Shown piece by piece: positions 1-10,509 of a DNA stretch of 64,000 nucleotides; the stretch's first letter is position 1; every line of letters starts with the position of its first letter. The DNA lies in assembly GCA_949130485.1 (NCBI GenBank), contig OX422184.1, forward strand, positions 9,712,996-9,776,995. Direction: 5' to 3'. The notes under the pieces were generated by a model that saw only the letters and a program-made list of their open reading frames with translations, was not told the DNA's origin and ran no database searches. The position numbers and the translations under genes were made by a program. This DNA comes from Agelas oroides. Taxonomy: Eukaryota > Porifera > Demospongiae > Agelasida > Agelasidae.

Positions 1-685
1 GTAGCATTGCTCGCCAAGTTACTTGCGATCAATCAACTCAGTTATCAAGTCCTTCAAGGGATATGAATAAGTGGATATCAACCACAGCATTTCCTATCAA
101 ACATCAATAGCTTCATGGTGTCTTGAACTGTACTGTCAAACTGATGGACTGGACCGGACCCTCTCTCTCAAGCTGAAAGAAGTCTGGCGTATATCAGTGT
201 CCTGGGCATAAAAGATGGACTTCTTCACATTGCTCTCTGAGGTCACATGACTGGCCCCTAGCTTGCTCTCTCATTTCAACCAACTTAGAGATCTCGAACA
301 AAACTCAGTCCCTGACAGTATAGTGATGATCGAACTAGCACTGACAGCAAAGCTCTACGCATCCTCCTGAAGGGTATGTCAGGAAGGGCAAAAAAGATGA
401 CAGAAGTTCATAAATTCATTGGTTATTGCTCTGGCAACAAGTAAACATGAACAATGTAAGTACCAAAAACTGCAGATGATCAAATAACTTCAGCACTGCA
501 CTAACATCATTACGATTTCAATTATAGGTAAATTTATTGTCCAAGATCTCAACTCAGTTTTTATCCATTTTCGCTAGTTCTTGAGATTAACAAGGCCACA
601 TGCGGCTGGATTCTTGAGCAAGAACTTCTCTTAGCGCTTCCGCGACAAAGCCACACCCATCACGTTATGACGTTTCAAGGTACTG
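1..685. other. Flank left of the composite transposon, no gene seen
   Basis: No open reading frame of convincing length, no splice-supported exon and no repeat shared with the rest of the window is visible. It is the outer flank of the composite transposon that starts at 694; the 8-bp target duplication copy CCACCGTA follows it directly at 686-693. Confidence 0.5.
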
Positions 686-693
686 CCACCGTA
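686..693 (+). repeat. Target-site duplication, left copy (CCACCGTA)
   Basis: Exact 8-bp match to 10990-10997 on the other side of the composite element. The extra C at 694 leaves 7 versus 8 bp ambiguous. Confidence 0.8.
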
Positions 694-1122
694 CGCGAAT
701 TTCTATCTGACGCACCCTTTTCGAACTTAGTCGTACTGTACTTACCCACATCGCGGGGTGCTCACTGAACCGTGGAACATTGCCGTTTTGGGGGTTGCTG
801 CAACTCAAGACCATCACAGAACAGTGGCTTAGGCTGTGTTTTTCTCCATGTTTCTGCCAAAGCCAGTGTCCCAGGCTTTGATCCGAGGTACTATACTACA
901 ACTATTTCTGTAATAAGCTTACAACCAATTGCAAGATGCATACATCAATATTACTCCTAAAAAACTTCAGCAACGGATTAAACTATGTATGAATTAATAA
1001 TACAAGTTAGTACAGTAGCTGTCGTGGGTCTTTAGATCATCACAGTCAGCTGTAGAAATGTACAAAGAGTAACGATACAAGACTTTATAATGTAACGACA
1101 TCAATAACTGCTATCAACAGGG

Positions 1123-1413
1123 GTGATGAGCACCAGGAGAAAGTCTACTGTTACTCACACAGCAAAGAAGCAGCTATTATTCTCAAAATACCACCCACAA
1201 AGACCATGCAGCAATTGCATATTGTGTGGTAAGTCCACTTGTCATTATACTCACTTCGGAGCATTGGGTGGAGACAAAAAGGAATTTGTTGCCCAACACC
1301 TCAGTAGAACCCCTTCACCTGGTAGTTGCATGTGTAAAGCACACAATGCTGAAGCGAAGCGGTACTGGTCACAGGAAGGGTATACGCCTAAATGGAAGGA
1401 GTCAATCACAGTT
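1123..1413 (+). pseudogene. Composite-element protein, N-terminal cysteine cluster (part 1)
   Basis: The ORF opens with ATG at 1123 and runs 97 codons to the point where the 3.8-kb transposon is inserted. Visible are CSNCILCG, a histidine-rich YTHFG, then PGSCMCKAHN and GYTPKWKES, a probable zinc-binding N-terminus. The frame continues beyond the insertion: the inserted DNA plus one target copy (1414-5232) is 3819 bp, a multiple of three, and ends back in the same frame at 5233. I recall similar N-termini in long uncharacterised sponge and coral proteins that carry the same downstream motifs. Function is not established. Confidence 0.6.
1410..1413 (+). repeat. 4-bp target duplication AGTT, left copy
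   Basis: Matches AGTT at 5229-5232. The sister element at 5863 has AATT, so the shared pattern is A-purine-T-T. Confidence 0.7.
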
Positions 1414-2226
1414 GAAGGGCTGAGAGGTAAAGTGGACTAACCCACATGTACACTTTTTTTCAAATCAACAGCTTAAAGTTGACATGCTGTACTAAATTCA
1501 TTATCACTTTTATCAAACATTTCACCCCACAGACATGTTTAGCATCCCCAAAGAAGTCTTTCAAGTGAATACATATCAAGAAGTTTAGCCCAAAAACGGA
1601 CATTCAATCCAGTTAAATCATCAAAGGATGTAATAATTTTCACTTGTTGTCACAAGTTGTCACAAGTTGACCATCAAAGAAGGTGTGACTAAGACCTGCC
1701 AACTTTTCATGGGTTCAAAGCAATAAGCCTTCCATTTTTAATGCTAAAATGACGGACTTAAACAGCTGTGTAATTTGATGTAGTAGGGATGGTTTGTTAG
1801 TTCAAACCTTGTCTAATTCAACTCCAGGGTACCTTTTTTAAAGTAGTTTTGACAGTGATCTACATCTCAAGTTATGAATTTTGCCATACATTGTTCTATG
1901 AGGCTTCTGAGTTGATATAGCAGCAAAATGACGGACCTAAATCACCACGTAGCAGCACAAACTATACATGACTATGTGCATTTCAACATGTAGATTCCAG
2001 TTCCAGGGTACCTTTTTAGAATTGAGCACTCAAAATCATTTTATGGCCAAAAATATAAATATTTCTTTGATGTTTTAATGAGTTATAAGATTCTAATTGG
2101 TGAGAAAGTGGGCTAATGTCCGCTAACTTTCTGATATGATTTGAAACCTTTCAACTGCAAATTTGATTACAGGATGACAACAACAATTCAACACCCACTC
2201 AACTTTACTACAGGAAGGTTCAGAGT

Positions 2227-4924
2227 TTAATCCTCATCCTCTTCATCCTCTTCACCCTCTTCAGCCTCATCACATGCAGCCAAGTTATTGCAAAATGCAT
2301 GGTGGATAGGTGGAACATAGCACAGCAGATCTTTTAGATCTTTTAGCTTTGCTGCTTTGATAGGCCGTGGGGCAGTGTAGAGAGGTGGCAAGTTAGGTCT
2401 TCCAATGTCAGAAGGGCGGCCTTTTCGCTTAGGGCGAATGTTGACAGTTTTCCACTCCTCCAAGGTATTCAGTGTATAGCGATACTTAAAGGAAAATGGA
2501 GAAGCTTTATCCACACGAATCCAGTGGATTTTGAACCATTCCACTTTGTCCCCATTGGTGTAAACTTTTCGATTCACAATCATTGCTTTTAGCGAGCTAC
2601 TGGTGACAAAATCGGTCTGGTGCATTCTTCGCACCTGAAATGCATTCTTCCTTCGTGCATTTTCAACCAGAGCACACCAGTCATCGGGGACAAAAAGAGA
2701 TGATGCGCGACTTCTTGCCAACTCGATTCCCCCAAAATCCCGATCATTGGGGAGGTATGAATGCCCACTGACCATGAACTTGTGGTCAATAGTGGTATAG
2801 CTGTAGTTGTCATTACTGACAACATTAAGCCACAAGCAAACGGTATTGATGTTTCGGTTCTGCCCACCACAGCTGTCACTGTACATGATGAGGTGTGAGG
2901 CGTTTGTAGGATGGACCTTTAGATACGTCAAAACACAGGAGCCAACCTCCTTGGAACCCCTCGAAGCTTCACCCTCATGCCACATGTGCATGTAGCCTGT
3001 CCCAGTTCCGCAACAGTGAATTCCCAGATTGTAAGTCCACAGTTGTCTCTTATAGAAGACGATGCTTGTTGTGAGAACTGGGGTTGGTAGAGACTGCTGC
3101 AAGTCGAACGTTATCGTGTCTACATCGGGGTTGCTCTTTGCCAGGGCTGAATCTTCTCTGAGTTGTTGGTACGATCTTTCAGCTTTTCGATGGTGGAGTT
3201 CCCACTCAGCCTTGAGCAGGCGACAGGTATCTGGATCTGTTTCACTTTCTACACGAATTTTCATTTCGTCACATGTCTTGCAGGTGTCGCTTTTAGGCCT
3301 GAGAAAGGGATGTAAAGGCATTTGCATTAGCAGTGTGTGTATGTGTTTGTGCTGTGTGTATGCGTGTGCATGTGCGTGCATGCTGTGTGTGTGCATGGTG
3401 CTGTGTGTGTATGGTGTGTGCATGCATGTGCTGGTGAATGCATGCGCATGTGTGGTGTGTGTGTTTGTGTGCGTGTGTGTGTGCGTGTGTGTGCGTGTGT
3501 GTATGCGTGCGTGTGTGCATGTGTGTGCGTGTGTGTGCGTGCTGCGTGTGTGCGTGCGTGTGTGCGGCGTGTGTGTATGCGTGCGTGTGTGCGTGTGTGT
3601 GCGTGCTGCGTGTGTGTGTGCGTGCGTGTGTGTGCATGTGTGTGTGCGTGTGTGTGCATGTGTGTGTGTGTGCGTGTGTGTGTGTGTGTGTGCGTGTGTG
3701 TGTATGTGTGTGTGCGTGTGTGTGTGCGTGTGCGTGTGTGTGCATGTGTGTGTGCGTGTGTGTGTGTGTATGCAGCTGTGTGCATGCATTGTGGGTGTTG
3801 GGCGTGCATGTATGCAAGTATGAAATGAGTGGGCTGTGAGCACATGGCTGTGGGTGGGTGGGAAGTGTGTGTATTATCTGCGTATGTGACATACCTTCCA
3901 AACGAGAGATTGAATTCCTCACAAAAAGTCTTCCTGTAAACCCAATCACTGACAGGTCTGCAACCATTCTCATTGCATTTCTCCTTATATAGGTGGTACA
4001 TTTTGGCCTGTGAAAGGTCAGGTGAAAGGTATCGTCGATGGGGATTATCACTTCTAGAGTAGTGGCTCTCATATACTGGAAAAGACTCAATGTGCTGCCG
4101 AATAAAAGCCTTGTCTTCTTCTGATGTCTTATTAGGAGGTTCATGGCGTTCGCGAGTGTCTAGCTTGGGAAGTCCCCCTTGCTCAGCCTGACCCGCCAGG
4201 ACCCGTGACAGTCGACCATGTGATATTCCATGAATACGCAAGAAGGCCGTCTTGCAGATCCTGACAGACCTCTCACCGTTGTTCACATAATACACCCTTG
4301 TATTTCCTCGTTTCGATTCGGATGTGTAGTGCCGTGCAACTGGTAAGACTTTCACGCATCCACATAGATAGGTGTTTTGAATATCAAAGTTACATAGCGC
4401 CCAGAATTTCGTGAAAATTGTGCGCCTCTGCTCTGTTGTCAAAGTACTGAAACACCGCAAAGCACATTCACACGACACCTCACACATTACTTTCCCATCA
4501 ACCTAGAAAGAATGCAAATTCAGCTTATAAAGCACTGGCTTGGACCCAGTTTTGTAGTATTATAGCCTCTAAAAAGTATCTACTCTGGACAAGCCCGAAT
4601 TTGAAGTCCAGACTGCTGGTTATGGTGTCTGCATAGTCAAACTCAGGCTTGTCCGTCTGTGCTAGTTTATTTACGTGCTCTTAGCATTATCCACAGACTA
4701 GCAGTTATGTTTAGTACCTGTTTTCCAGCTTTAGAAGTGTATGACTCTCCTGAATTTCGTAGCTTCTTCCGCTTTGTACACTTCCATTGATCCTCTTTTC
4801 TCAATCGCTTTCTACTCGATCTTGTAGTTTCACTCTTACAGGAGGAGCTTGGGGAAGTTGGAGAGTTAACTGAAGCTACTGCAGAACGAACACCAACGCC
4901 ATCAGCGCCACGAGCAACAGACAT
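2227..4924 (-). CDS. Three-exon gene of the 3.8-kb transposon, putative transposase (628 aa)
   Basis: Exons on the minus strand are 4924-4718, 4502-3895 and 3298-2227. Donors are CAG/GTACTA and AAG/GTATGT; acceptors are TTCTAG/GTTG and TCTCAG/GCCT. Spliced together they give 69, 202 and 356 codons plus one split codon, with no stop: 628 residues. N-terminus: serine-rich with a basic stretch (KRLRKEDQ, TKRKKLRNSG). Middle: HGRLSRVL, the phrase NLSFGRPKSDTC that is created by splicing, then CKTC. C-terminal half: ITFDLQQSLPTP, YKRQLWTYNLGIH, YSDSCGGQNRN, and FMVSGHSYLPNDRDFG; an acidic tail ends the protein. YSDSCGGQNRN fits the RNase H-like motif of a family I associate with Pfam DUF7869, often annotated only as uncharacterised. 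Lying alone between perfect TIRs, it is the obvious candidate transposase. That role is inference. Confidence 0.8.
3331..3790 (+). repeat. (TG)n microsatellite inside intron 2
   Basis: A long imperfect TG/TGCG array, read CA on the coding strand. It fills most of the 596-bp second intron (3299-3894) of the transposon gene. Long His/Thr or Cys/Val frames here are artefacts of the repeat. Confidence 0.9.
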
Positions 4925-5228
4925 AGCAACAGCTACAAGAGTACAATACTATCTTGTGCGTGTTCTTACTTGCACTCGCACGTGTACGTATGACATCATC
5001 ATCATCTCACGCCCTCATTGGTCAATCTCAAGAATAGTCCACTCTACCTCTCGAGAAAACATTGAATTTACTTTCGCGTAAACTTTAAAGTTCTATAAAC
5101 AGTGCGCGTTGACCTACCTTGCAGTATGAACTTTCTCAGGGATTGGGCTGACCATTAGGTAGCCTACCATGTATTTTTTGCCATATTGATGCATATGTGG
5201 GTTAGTCCACTTTACCTCTCAGCCCTTC

Positions 5229-5862
5229 AGTTGAAGGCGGTACTATTCACTCCTGTATACACCCCCATTGTGTAGTGACCAGTGCTACAGTAAAACTTGT
5301 ATCCCCAGCATTTGAGGAGATTGACAACCTTGAGGCAGAATTATGTGTGCAGAGCACTTCTGATCATCCATTCTTAGTCTGCCCTAAACACTACCAGGAA
5401 CATTACAGGCAGTTTAAGAGCCCGCAACCATGTGCAGGCTGTGGAGTCAAGCCAAAATCTAGTACCTACTTTACAAGGCATAGCCCTGATGCTAGCACTG
5501 TAACCAACATACTGACACAAAATTCAGGCTTTGATAGGGTAATTCTTCCTACAGACTACTTGTGTTCAATGTGTTATAAAGTGCACTTAGCTGTGCTTCG
5601 TTCACTTGAAAGTGAATACATGACACCAGACAATGTGCTACGTGACAACATTAAAATCTGGCAGTATAAGCTTTCACAAGAAGACACAGACAAACTTACC
5701 AAGGCGGTTTTGCAAGCAGTTTTGTATGTTGCCAAGGAACTTGCAAATCAGCGAGCCGTCCTACTTCCAGTTGTCTCGCAAGTATTCCTTGATGCTTATG
5801 AGCCCACTCAACCTGATGAATCATCCAGTCAGGTACACCTAGATGTTGGTGAGGGTACAATT
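5229..5862 (+). pseudogene. Composite-element protein, part 2
   Basis: Continuation of the frame broken by the 3.8-kb insertion, from the second AGTT copy to the 224-bp insertion at 5863. It carries further cysteine pairs (CPKHYQEHY, CAGCGVKP, LCSMCYKVH) that look like paired zinc ligands, followed by a helical region. No stop occurs between 5229 and 5862. Together with 1123-1413 and 6091 onward it makes about 800 uninterrupted codons once the two insertions are set aside. Confidence 0.6.
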
Positions 5863-6086
5863 GAATGGCTGAGAAGCATAGTAGTCTAACCCAAAATGAA
5901 GTACTGGAAATTGCATGAATTGTGCAAATATGCAATAAAAAACGTACGTACCATATGAACATGTGGTCAGAAATTTGACATTCCTAAATGTTCAGCATCT
6001 TCTGAAATGCATTTTAAGAGTATTCCCATGTTAGGGGGGGCTAACTCAACATTTGTGGGTTGGACCACTATGCTTCTCAGCCCTTC
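5863..6086. mobile_element. 224-bp MITE related to the 3.8-kb transposon
   Basis: The left end (GAATGGCTGAGAAGC) and right end are inverted repeats resembling the termini of the 3815-bp element at 1414-5228, with several substitutions. It is flanked by AATT at 5859-5862 and 6087-6090. Insertion plus one target copy is 228 bp, again divisible by three, so the surrounding frame resumes after it; however the insert reads a stop in the coding frame shortly after entry (SIVV then TAG). Confidence 0.85.
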
Positions 6087-6090
6087 AATT

Positions 6091-7632
6091 AAGTATTCAA
6101 CACAGTGGCTACTGAATCAACTCATTGTGTATCTACAGCAGCACATGAGTTACAAATGTATTCACAAGAGGTTTGGTACAGTGCTTTTTCATACAGGTGG
6201 AGATCTTCTAACCAGCCTCTCTTGGGCACTTGGTAGAGCTTCAGTTGAAAGTACCAACCAAGTTCAGGTTATTCTGGAGCAAAAAGATGTTGCTACAGAT
6301 GCTCACAAAGAGAAGGTTCTTAATGAGGCAGGGGATATAGTCAACCTCATTCATGCAGAGATCAGTCTATCACACAGTGATCTGTTAATGGCTAGCCCAT
6401 CGCAGTTCAACATTGAGCAGACTATCCAAAATACAAACCCCCTTCTCTGGAAGTTCCTTGTATCTGCCACTCGCACAGCTCGGGAACGCCACAGTTCAGC
6501 CATGAGTTGTGATAGTGGCACTACCATGCACAAGAAGAGAATTAGACAATTCTATATCTTGTGCCAACTTATGTATTGCACAAATTTAAGAAAACCCACT
6601 CCCTTGCATACACTCTTAGCAGATGTCATTGAGGTGTGTGGGGGTTCTAGAAACCTTATAAAGATCCTCAATCAATTGGGGGCAGTATGTTCCACTGATA
6701 CCCATGATTGCTTTGTAACTGCAGTTGCTGAAAAGCAGAGGGAGAGAGACGTATGGTGTGAGCTTCCTGACAATGTGTTTACTGTTGCGACAGCAGATAA
6801 TTTTGACATGCTGCAAAGTCATGCAGCCGTGTACTGTGGTGACCAGCATCGCAGTTACCATGGAACTACAATACAGATAATACAACCAGACCCAAAGCTA
6901 GTCCTTCCCGTTGCAGAAAGACAAAATGCTGTGCTTCTCACTACCCTTGAAGAGGGTCATCATGAGTCTCCAAGTATGGTAGAAGGCCAGAAAGACCCAC
7001 TCGGACAACTCCTACTCCCGATGGAGGATCCATCTGCGTCCCCACGGTTCCTGAGATTGGGAGAAGGCCAGGCAGACCCACCCGGGCAACTCCTACCCCC
7101 TATGGAGGACCCATCTGCGTCCCCACGGTTCCTGAGATTGGGAGAAGGCCAGGCAGACCCACCCGGGCATCTCCTACCCCCTATGGAGGACCCATCTGCG
7201 TCCCCACGGTTCCTGAGATTGGGAGAAGGCCAGGCAGACCCACCCGGGCATCTCCTACCCCCTATGGAGGACCCATCTGCGTCCCCACGGTTCCTGAGAT
7301 TGGGAGAAGGCCAGGCAGACCCACCCGGGCATCTCCTACCCCCTATGGAGGACTCATCTGCGTCCCCACGGTTCCTGAGATTGGGAGAAGGCCAGGCAGA
7401 CCCACCCGGGCATCTCCTACCCCCTATGGAGGACCCATCTGCGTCCCCACAGTTCCTGAGATTGGGAGAAGGCCAGGCAGACCCACCTGGGCATCTCCTA
7501 CCCCCTATGGAGGACTCATCTGCGTCCCCATGGTTCCTGAGATTGGGAGAAGGCCAGGCAGACCCACCCGGGCATCTCCTACCCCCATGGAGGACCCATC
7601 TGCATCCCCACGGTTACCAATTTACCCAATAG
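6091..7632 (+). pseudogene. Composite-element protein, central region (part 3)
   Basis: The frame resumes at 6091 and stays open for about 500 codons. Motifs include [32 protein letters not shown] and [19 protein letters not shown] followed by [12 protein letters not shown] recall the DNFD...SYHGTT phrase as the conserved centre of a long uncharacterised family in corals and sponges; its Asp could be a first catalytic residue of a DDE-type fold (inference). The 3' third is a coding minisatellite (7000-7610). A one-base loss near 7586, where one repeat unit reads CCCCCATGG instead of CCCCCTATGG, shifts the frame so that the native continuation is in the next frame. Confidence 0.65.
7000..7612 (+). 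repeat. 81-bp coding minisatellite, about 7.5 units
   Basis: Seven full units of 81 bp plus a partial unit. They encode a 27-residue repeat that begins P/S-S-A-S-P and contains [17 protein letters not shown]. Units differ by only a few substitutions, so the array expanded recently. Unit length divisible by three keeps the frame until a single-base deletion in the last unit. Confidence 0.9.
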
Positions 7633-8397
7633 TACCCCAAATAGACTTTCCAAGATATGAAACCCCATGGCATAGCCAGTCTAACCAACTAGAACCTATT
7701 GCTACAGTTAAATCAAAACGTATGGGTCAGTGGTCACCAGCTAGCTCACCTCATAAACTGGGTAAAGCTGGTCCAAAGATGCGGCGTACTGTGAGTGCAT
7801 GGCCTACATGTTAGTCGGGTTCCTCCCACAGACTCACAGCAGTCATGTAATCCACCCCAAAATACGTGTAGTAAAGCCTCCACTTCCACCCTAACGCTAG
7901 AAGGATTCCAAGAGAGTTCAGAGGAGAAGACTGAAAGAGAATGTCTAGGAAAGAAGACCTTCTTATACATGGTGAGCAAGCAAGCTTTCAGCACAAAAGA
8001 TGGTAGTGTTCTGAAGGAGTTCAACACCACTTCTTGCTCCAAGCTTGGCAAGGGATGTATAGGCAAATGTTGCATGCCTACATGACGGAACAAAATACAC
8101 TCCCGCAGTTGTCATCCCTATACAGCACCCTAAAAGAGAAGGATGTGACAACTAAAGAATTCCTCACTACAGTGGAAGGACTACTCAGTGAGATTGGGCA
8201 AAATGATTTTCAGGCTTTCATACAGAGAGTTTCAAGTAGGCTTGTTCTTGGCAATAAGATGCCAGAATTGGAACCTTAGGGTGTCTAGCCTGAAGAAAAT
8301 GGCTCCTCTGTTTTCAGCCTATGACCGAACAACATACCAGCGGTTAATTCCGAATCATTTAGCAGATATTCAAACCTATCCTGCTCAGGTTCTACAG
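7587..8397 (+). pseudogene. Composite-element protein, part 4 (frameshifted)
   Basis: Coding continues in pieces after the minisatellite: a Pro/Ser-rich linker (7587-7800), then ESSEEKTERECLGKKTF near 7920, and SWQGMYRQMLHAYMTEQN from 8040. The segment closes with FSAYDRTTYQRLIPNHLA and TYPAQVLQ ending at 8397. At least two frameshifts and a stop at 8278 separate the pieces. The YDRTTY...YPAQVLQ phrase is the lead-in to the inverted block at 8398. Confidence 0.5.
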
Positions 8398-8572
8398 TGT
8401 AAGCTGCTATGCGGTACCTGAGGAACATTGACGTTTTCTGAAGGTATGCTTTAGTGGGTCTAACTACTGCTGCCTTCATATCCTGGTTAATGCACATTTC
8501 ATGTGCCTCATCTAGTGCTACCGAGTGGCCTCTGAAACCCCTAATGCTCACCACAAATGCTCCTGCTTGCAC
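8398..8572 (-). pseudogene. Inverted block of the composite-element protein
   Basis: About 175 bp coding on the minus strand within a plus-strand gene. Its minus frame reads VQAGAFVVSIRGFRG, HSVALDEAHEMC, VRPTKAYLQKTS and FLRYRIAAY. These belong between VLQ (ending 8397 on plus) and KNMLQQLFPTPSQ (from about 8573 on plus). Both joins are in frame if the block is read in the other orientation. The block ends carry near-inverted repeats (TGTAAGC at left, GCTTGCAC at right). VALDEAHE may hold a second catalytic acidic pair, which is inference. Confidence 0.75.
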
Positions 8573-9110
8573 AAGAATATGCTTCAGCAGCTATTTCCAA
8601 CCCCGTCACAATACGCTCAAGACCATATAACTACCACTGAACCTGAAATCACAAAGCGGGAAGACAATGTGCTAGCTATGATTAAGGAGATAGAAAATAA
8701 CAGTGTCCTACCACACAATGTTCTCTACAATCGTGGTCTACTGAATGTATTTACTGGTACTGCAGCCACACCACAGCAGGCTGATGATCTCTTAAATTAT
8801 AGGAAAATTAGGTCTGATGACTTAGTTCAGTTCATAACTTATCACATTCTCAGAAAACCCAGTACTGATGCTCCTATAAGGCGCAACAGGTTACTCACTA
8901 TGGCACCCCCTAAGATAGGGAAGCAGAGAATGTCACACAAGGAGAGGGAGTTTAAACAAGTGACAAAGTGCCTCCGTCGGTGACTAGCATGGTGCAATCG
9001 CACTGGTCAGTCATATGACCCTGCTATCGAGCAGTACTCCATGTTTCCCCGAGCTATTTCTGACGAAAATGGCTATCCTCATAAAGGAACTAAGTAATCA
9101 TGGACAGAGA
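8573..9110 (+). pseudogene. Composite-element protein, part 5
   Basis: From KNMLQQLFPTPSQYAQ the plus frame is open to a stop at 8981 and contains NRGLLNVFTGTAATPQQ, RRNRLLTMAPPKIG, and KQVTKCLRR. The next frame continues with AWCNRTGQ, EQYSMFPRAISDENG and PHKGTK up to about 9095. A frameshift at about 8980 and a stop near 9095 break it. Confidence 0.55.
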
Positions 9111-9910
9111 AACTAAGCAAACACTACAACAGTCCACACCTACCAATACTCATGAACACTCTTCCCCAGGGATTGAGTCCTCAAGCAGTAATAATTGATG
9201 GTATGTTCCTTATCAATTGCAAACCACTCAGGCACACTTCCACTGTTGCGGAGTATGCAACTCTGTTATTCAACCGCTTTATTTCCCCACATTATCAGGC
9301 CGGGGCAATAGAGGTGCACTTAGTTTTTGATACTCCCAGCAAACAGCCATTTAGCCCAAAATGTTATGAACGTAAGAGGAGAGACGAGTCTCATCCCAGT
9401 ACTAACCACAACTATCTTTCTTTTACTCCCAGCACCAAGGTTCCACAATCATGGAGATCATACATTGAGTGCCGTCAGTGTAAGCGTGCTCTTATTGAGG
9501 CTATAGGATTAGCCTAGCTATACAGTCAGCTAGGTTTCGGCTACAACAGCACCAGCGTTTTATTATTGCTGGGTGCATGTCAGACCAAACAGGTGATGTG
9601 CCATGGGTTATGTCAGGGGGAAACAGCCTACCATTACCAGATCTGAACTATCTATCAAATGCAGAGGAAGCCGACATGAGAATTTGGAGGCATGCAACAC
9701 AGACTAGTGCACAACACATTCTTGTGTACTCTCCTGATACAGATGTATACAACATAGGGGTACCAATTATTCAAGAACGACGGTTGTCTACACAATGCAT
9801 TATACAACTCAATGGTCCCCACTCTCAGGTGCTTAAATACCTCCACATCAACAACCTCACACAAGCACTGGAGGACGACCCAGATTTGGCTACTCTTCCC
9901 ATGCAACAGA
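9110..9910 (+). pseudogene. PIN/FEN-type nuclease domain of the composite element
   Basis: Motifs in order: AVIIDGMFLIN (first acidic residue of a PIN fold), VHLVFDTPS (second), FSPKCYERKRRD, CRQCKRALIEAIGLA (stop and frameshift near 9515), then FIIAGCMSDQTGDVPW, NAEEADMRIWRHA (EEAD acidic cluster) and ILVYSPDTDVYNIG (D-T-D). The spacing of D, E-E-A-D and S-P-D-T-D resembles FEN/XPG-like nucleases. After DDPDLATLP (about 9897) the expected helix-hairpin part is missing and the C-terminal segment follows directly, so I infer an internal deletion near 9905. As it stands it cannot make an active enzyme. Confidence 0.65.
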
Positions 9911-10508
9911 CACAGCAAAATCAGTGGAGGAGAGACACAAGGATTGGTATTCAGAAATCAGAAGTACTGTTAGTGATAGGATATCAAATGAGGAGGAACG
10001 AGTGCCCTCACAAACATCAATGTGGCGCCACTGGCTACGTTCATGCTGGGTGTCTGAAATGTGGAGACATGCACCAGAATCTGACATTTTTGGTGAATTA
10101 AACCCCCCAGAGCAAAGTGGATGGAAAAAAGAGGATGATGGGAGCTATGTGTTTGATTGGGATAGTCCAGAACTACAGGAACAGGTGAAAGGCACAATAG
10201 AATTTCTTACAAAGGGTTGCTCTTGCAAAAAAGGCTGCAAAACAAAGCAATGTGGGTGCCGTAAAACAGGACGGCATTGTGGTCCTGGGTGCGACTGTCA
10301 TGGCTGCACCAACCTGTTTGAAGGTACAGAGTCAGACCACCAGGATCCGGATGACCAATCTGATGCCGAAGGTGAGGAGACGGACCAGGAGGACCAGAAC
10401 TCACAATGCTCAAGTGGCTCTGAGGATGGAGAGGAGAATGGTATAGAGACAGAGATGATTACAGACACCTTTGACCAGCTAATGCTGGAACAGTTACACA
10501 TGACATAA
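9910..10508 (+). pseudogene. C-terminal CXC domain and acidic tail of the composite element
   Basis: The frame runs from about 9924 to a stop at 10506-10508. It holds VEERHKDWYSEIRSTV, RHWLRSCWVSEMW, and the cluster CSCKKGCKTKQC-G-C followed by CGPGCDCHGC. That is nine cysteines in the spacing of CXC (Tesmin/TSO1-like) DNA-binding domains. A Glu/Asp/Ser-rich tail follows. The C-terminal position fits a DNA-binding role at the transposon ends (inference). This is the last coding piece before the right TIR, about 450 bp downstream. Confidence 0.7.
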
Positions 10509-10509
10509 G

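Larger units (their letters stand above)
1414..5228 (-). mobile_element. Intact 3815-bp TIR transposon with D-x-C-x-G-Q-N gene
   Basis: Seen directly: a perfect 34-bp inverted repeat at 1414-1447 and 5195-5228 (begins GAAGGGCTGAGAGG, ends TAACCCACAT), flanked by the 4-bp direct repeat AGTT at 1410-1413 and 5229-5232. The interior holds one spliced gene on the minus strand (2227-4924). The host ORF is open and in frame on both sides, so the insertion is younger than the decay of the surrounding element. The 224-bp element at 5863-6086 shares these termini and the 4-bp duplication, so the two form one autonomous/non-autonomous pair. Confidence 0.88.

Noticed and set aside
3062..3839. Long Cys/Val-rich plus ORFs and His/Thr-rich minus ORFs
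   Set aside because: They are translations of the TG/CA microsatellite inside intron 2 of the transposon gene.
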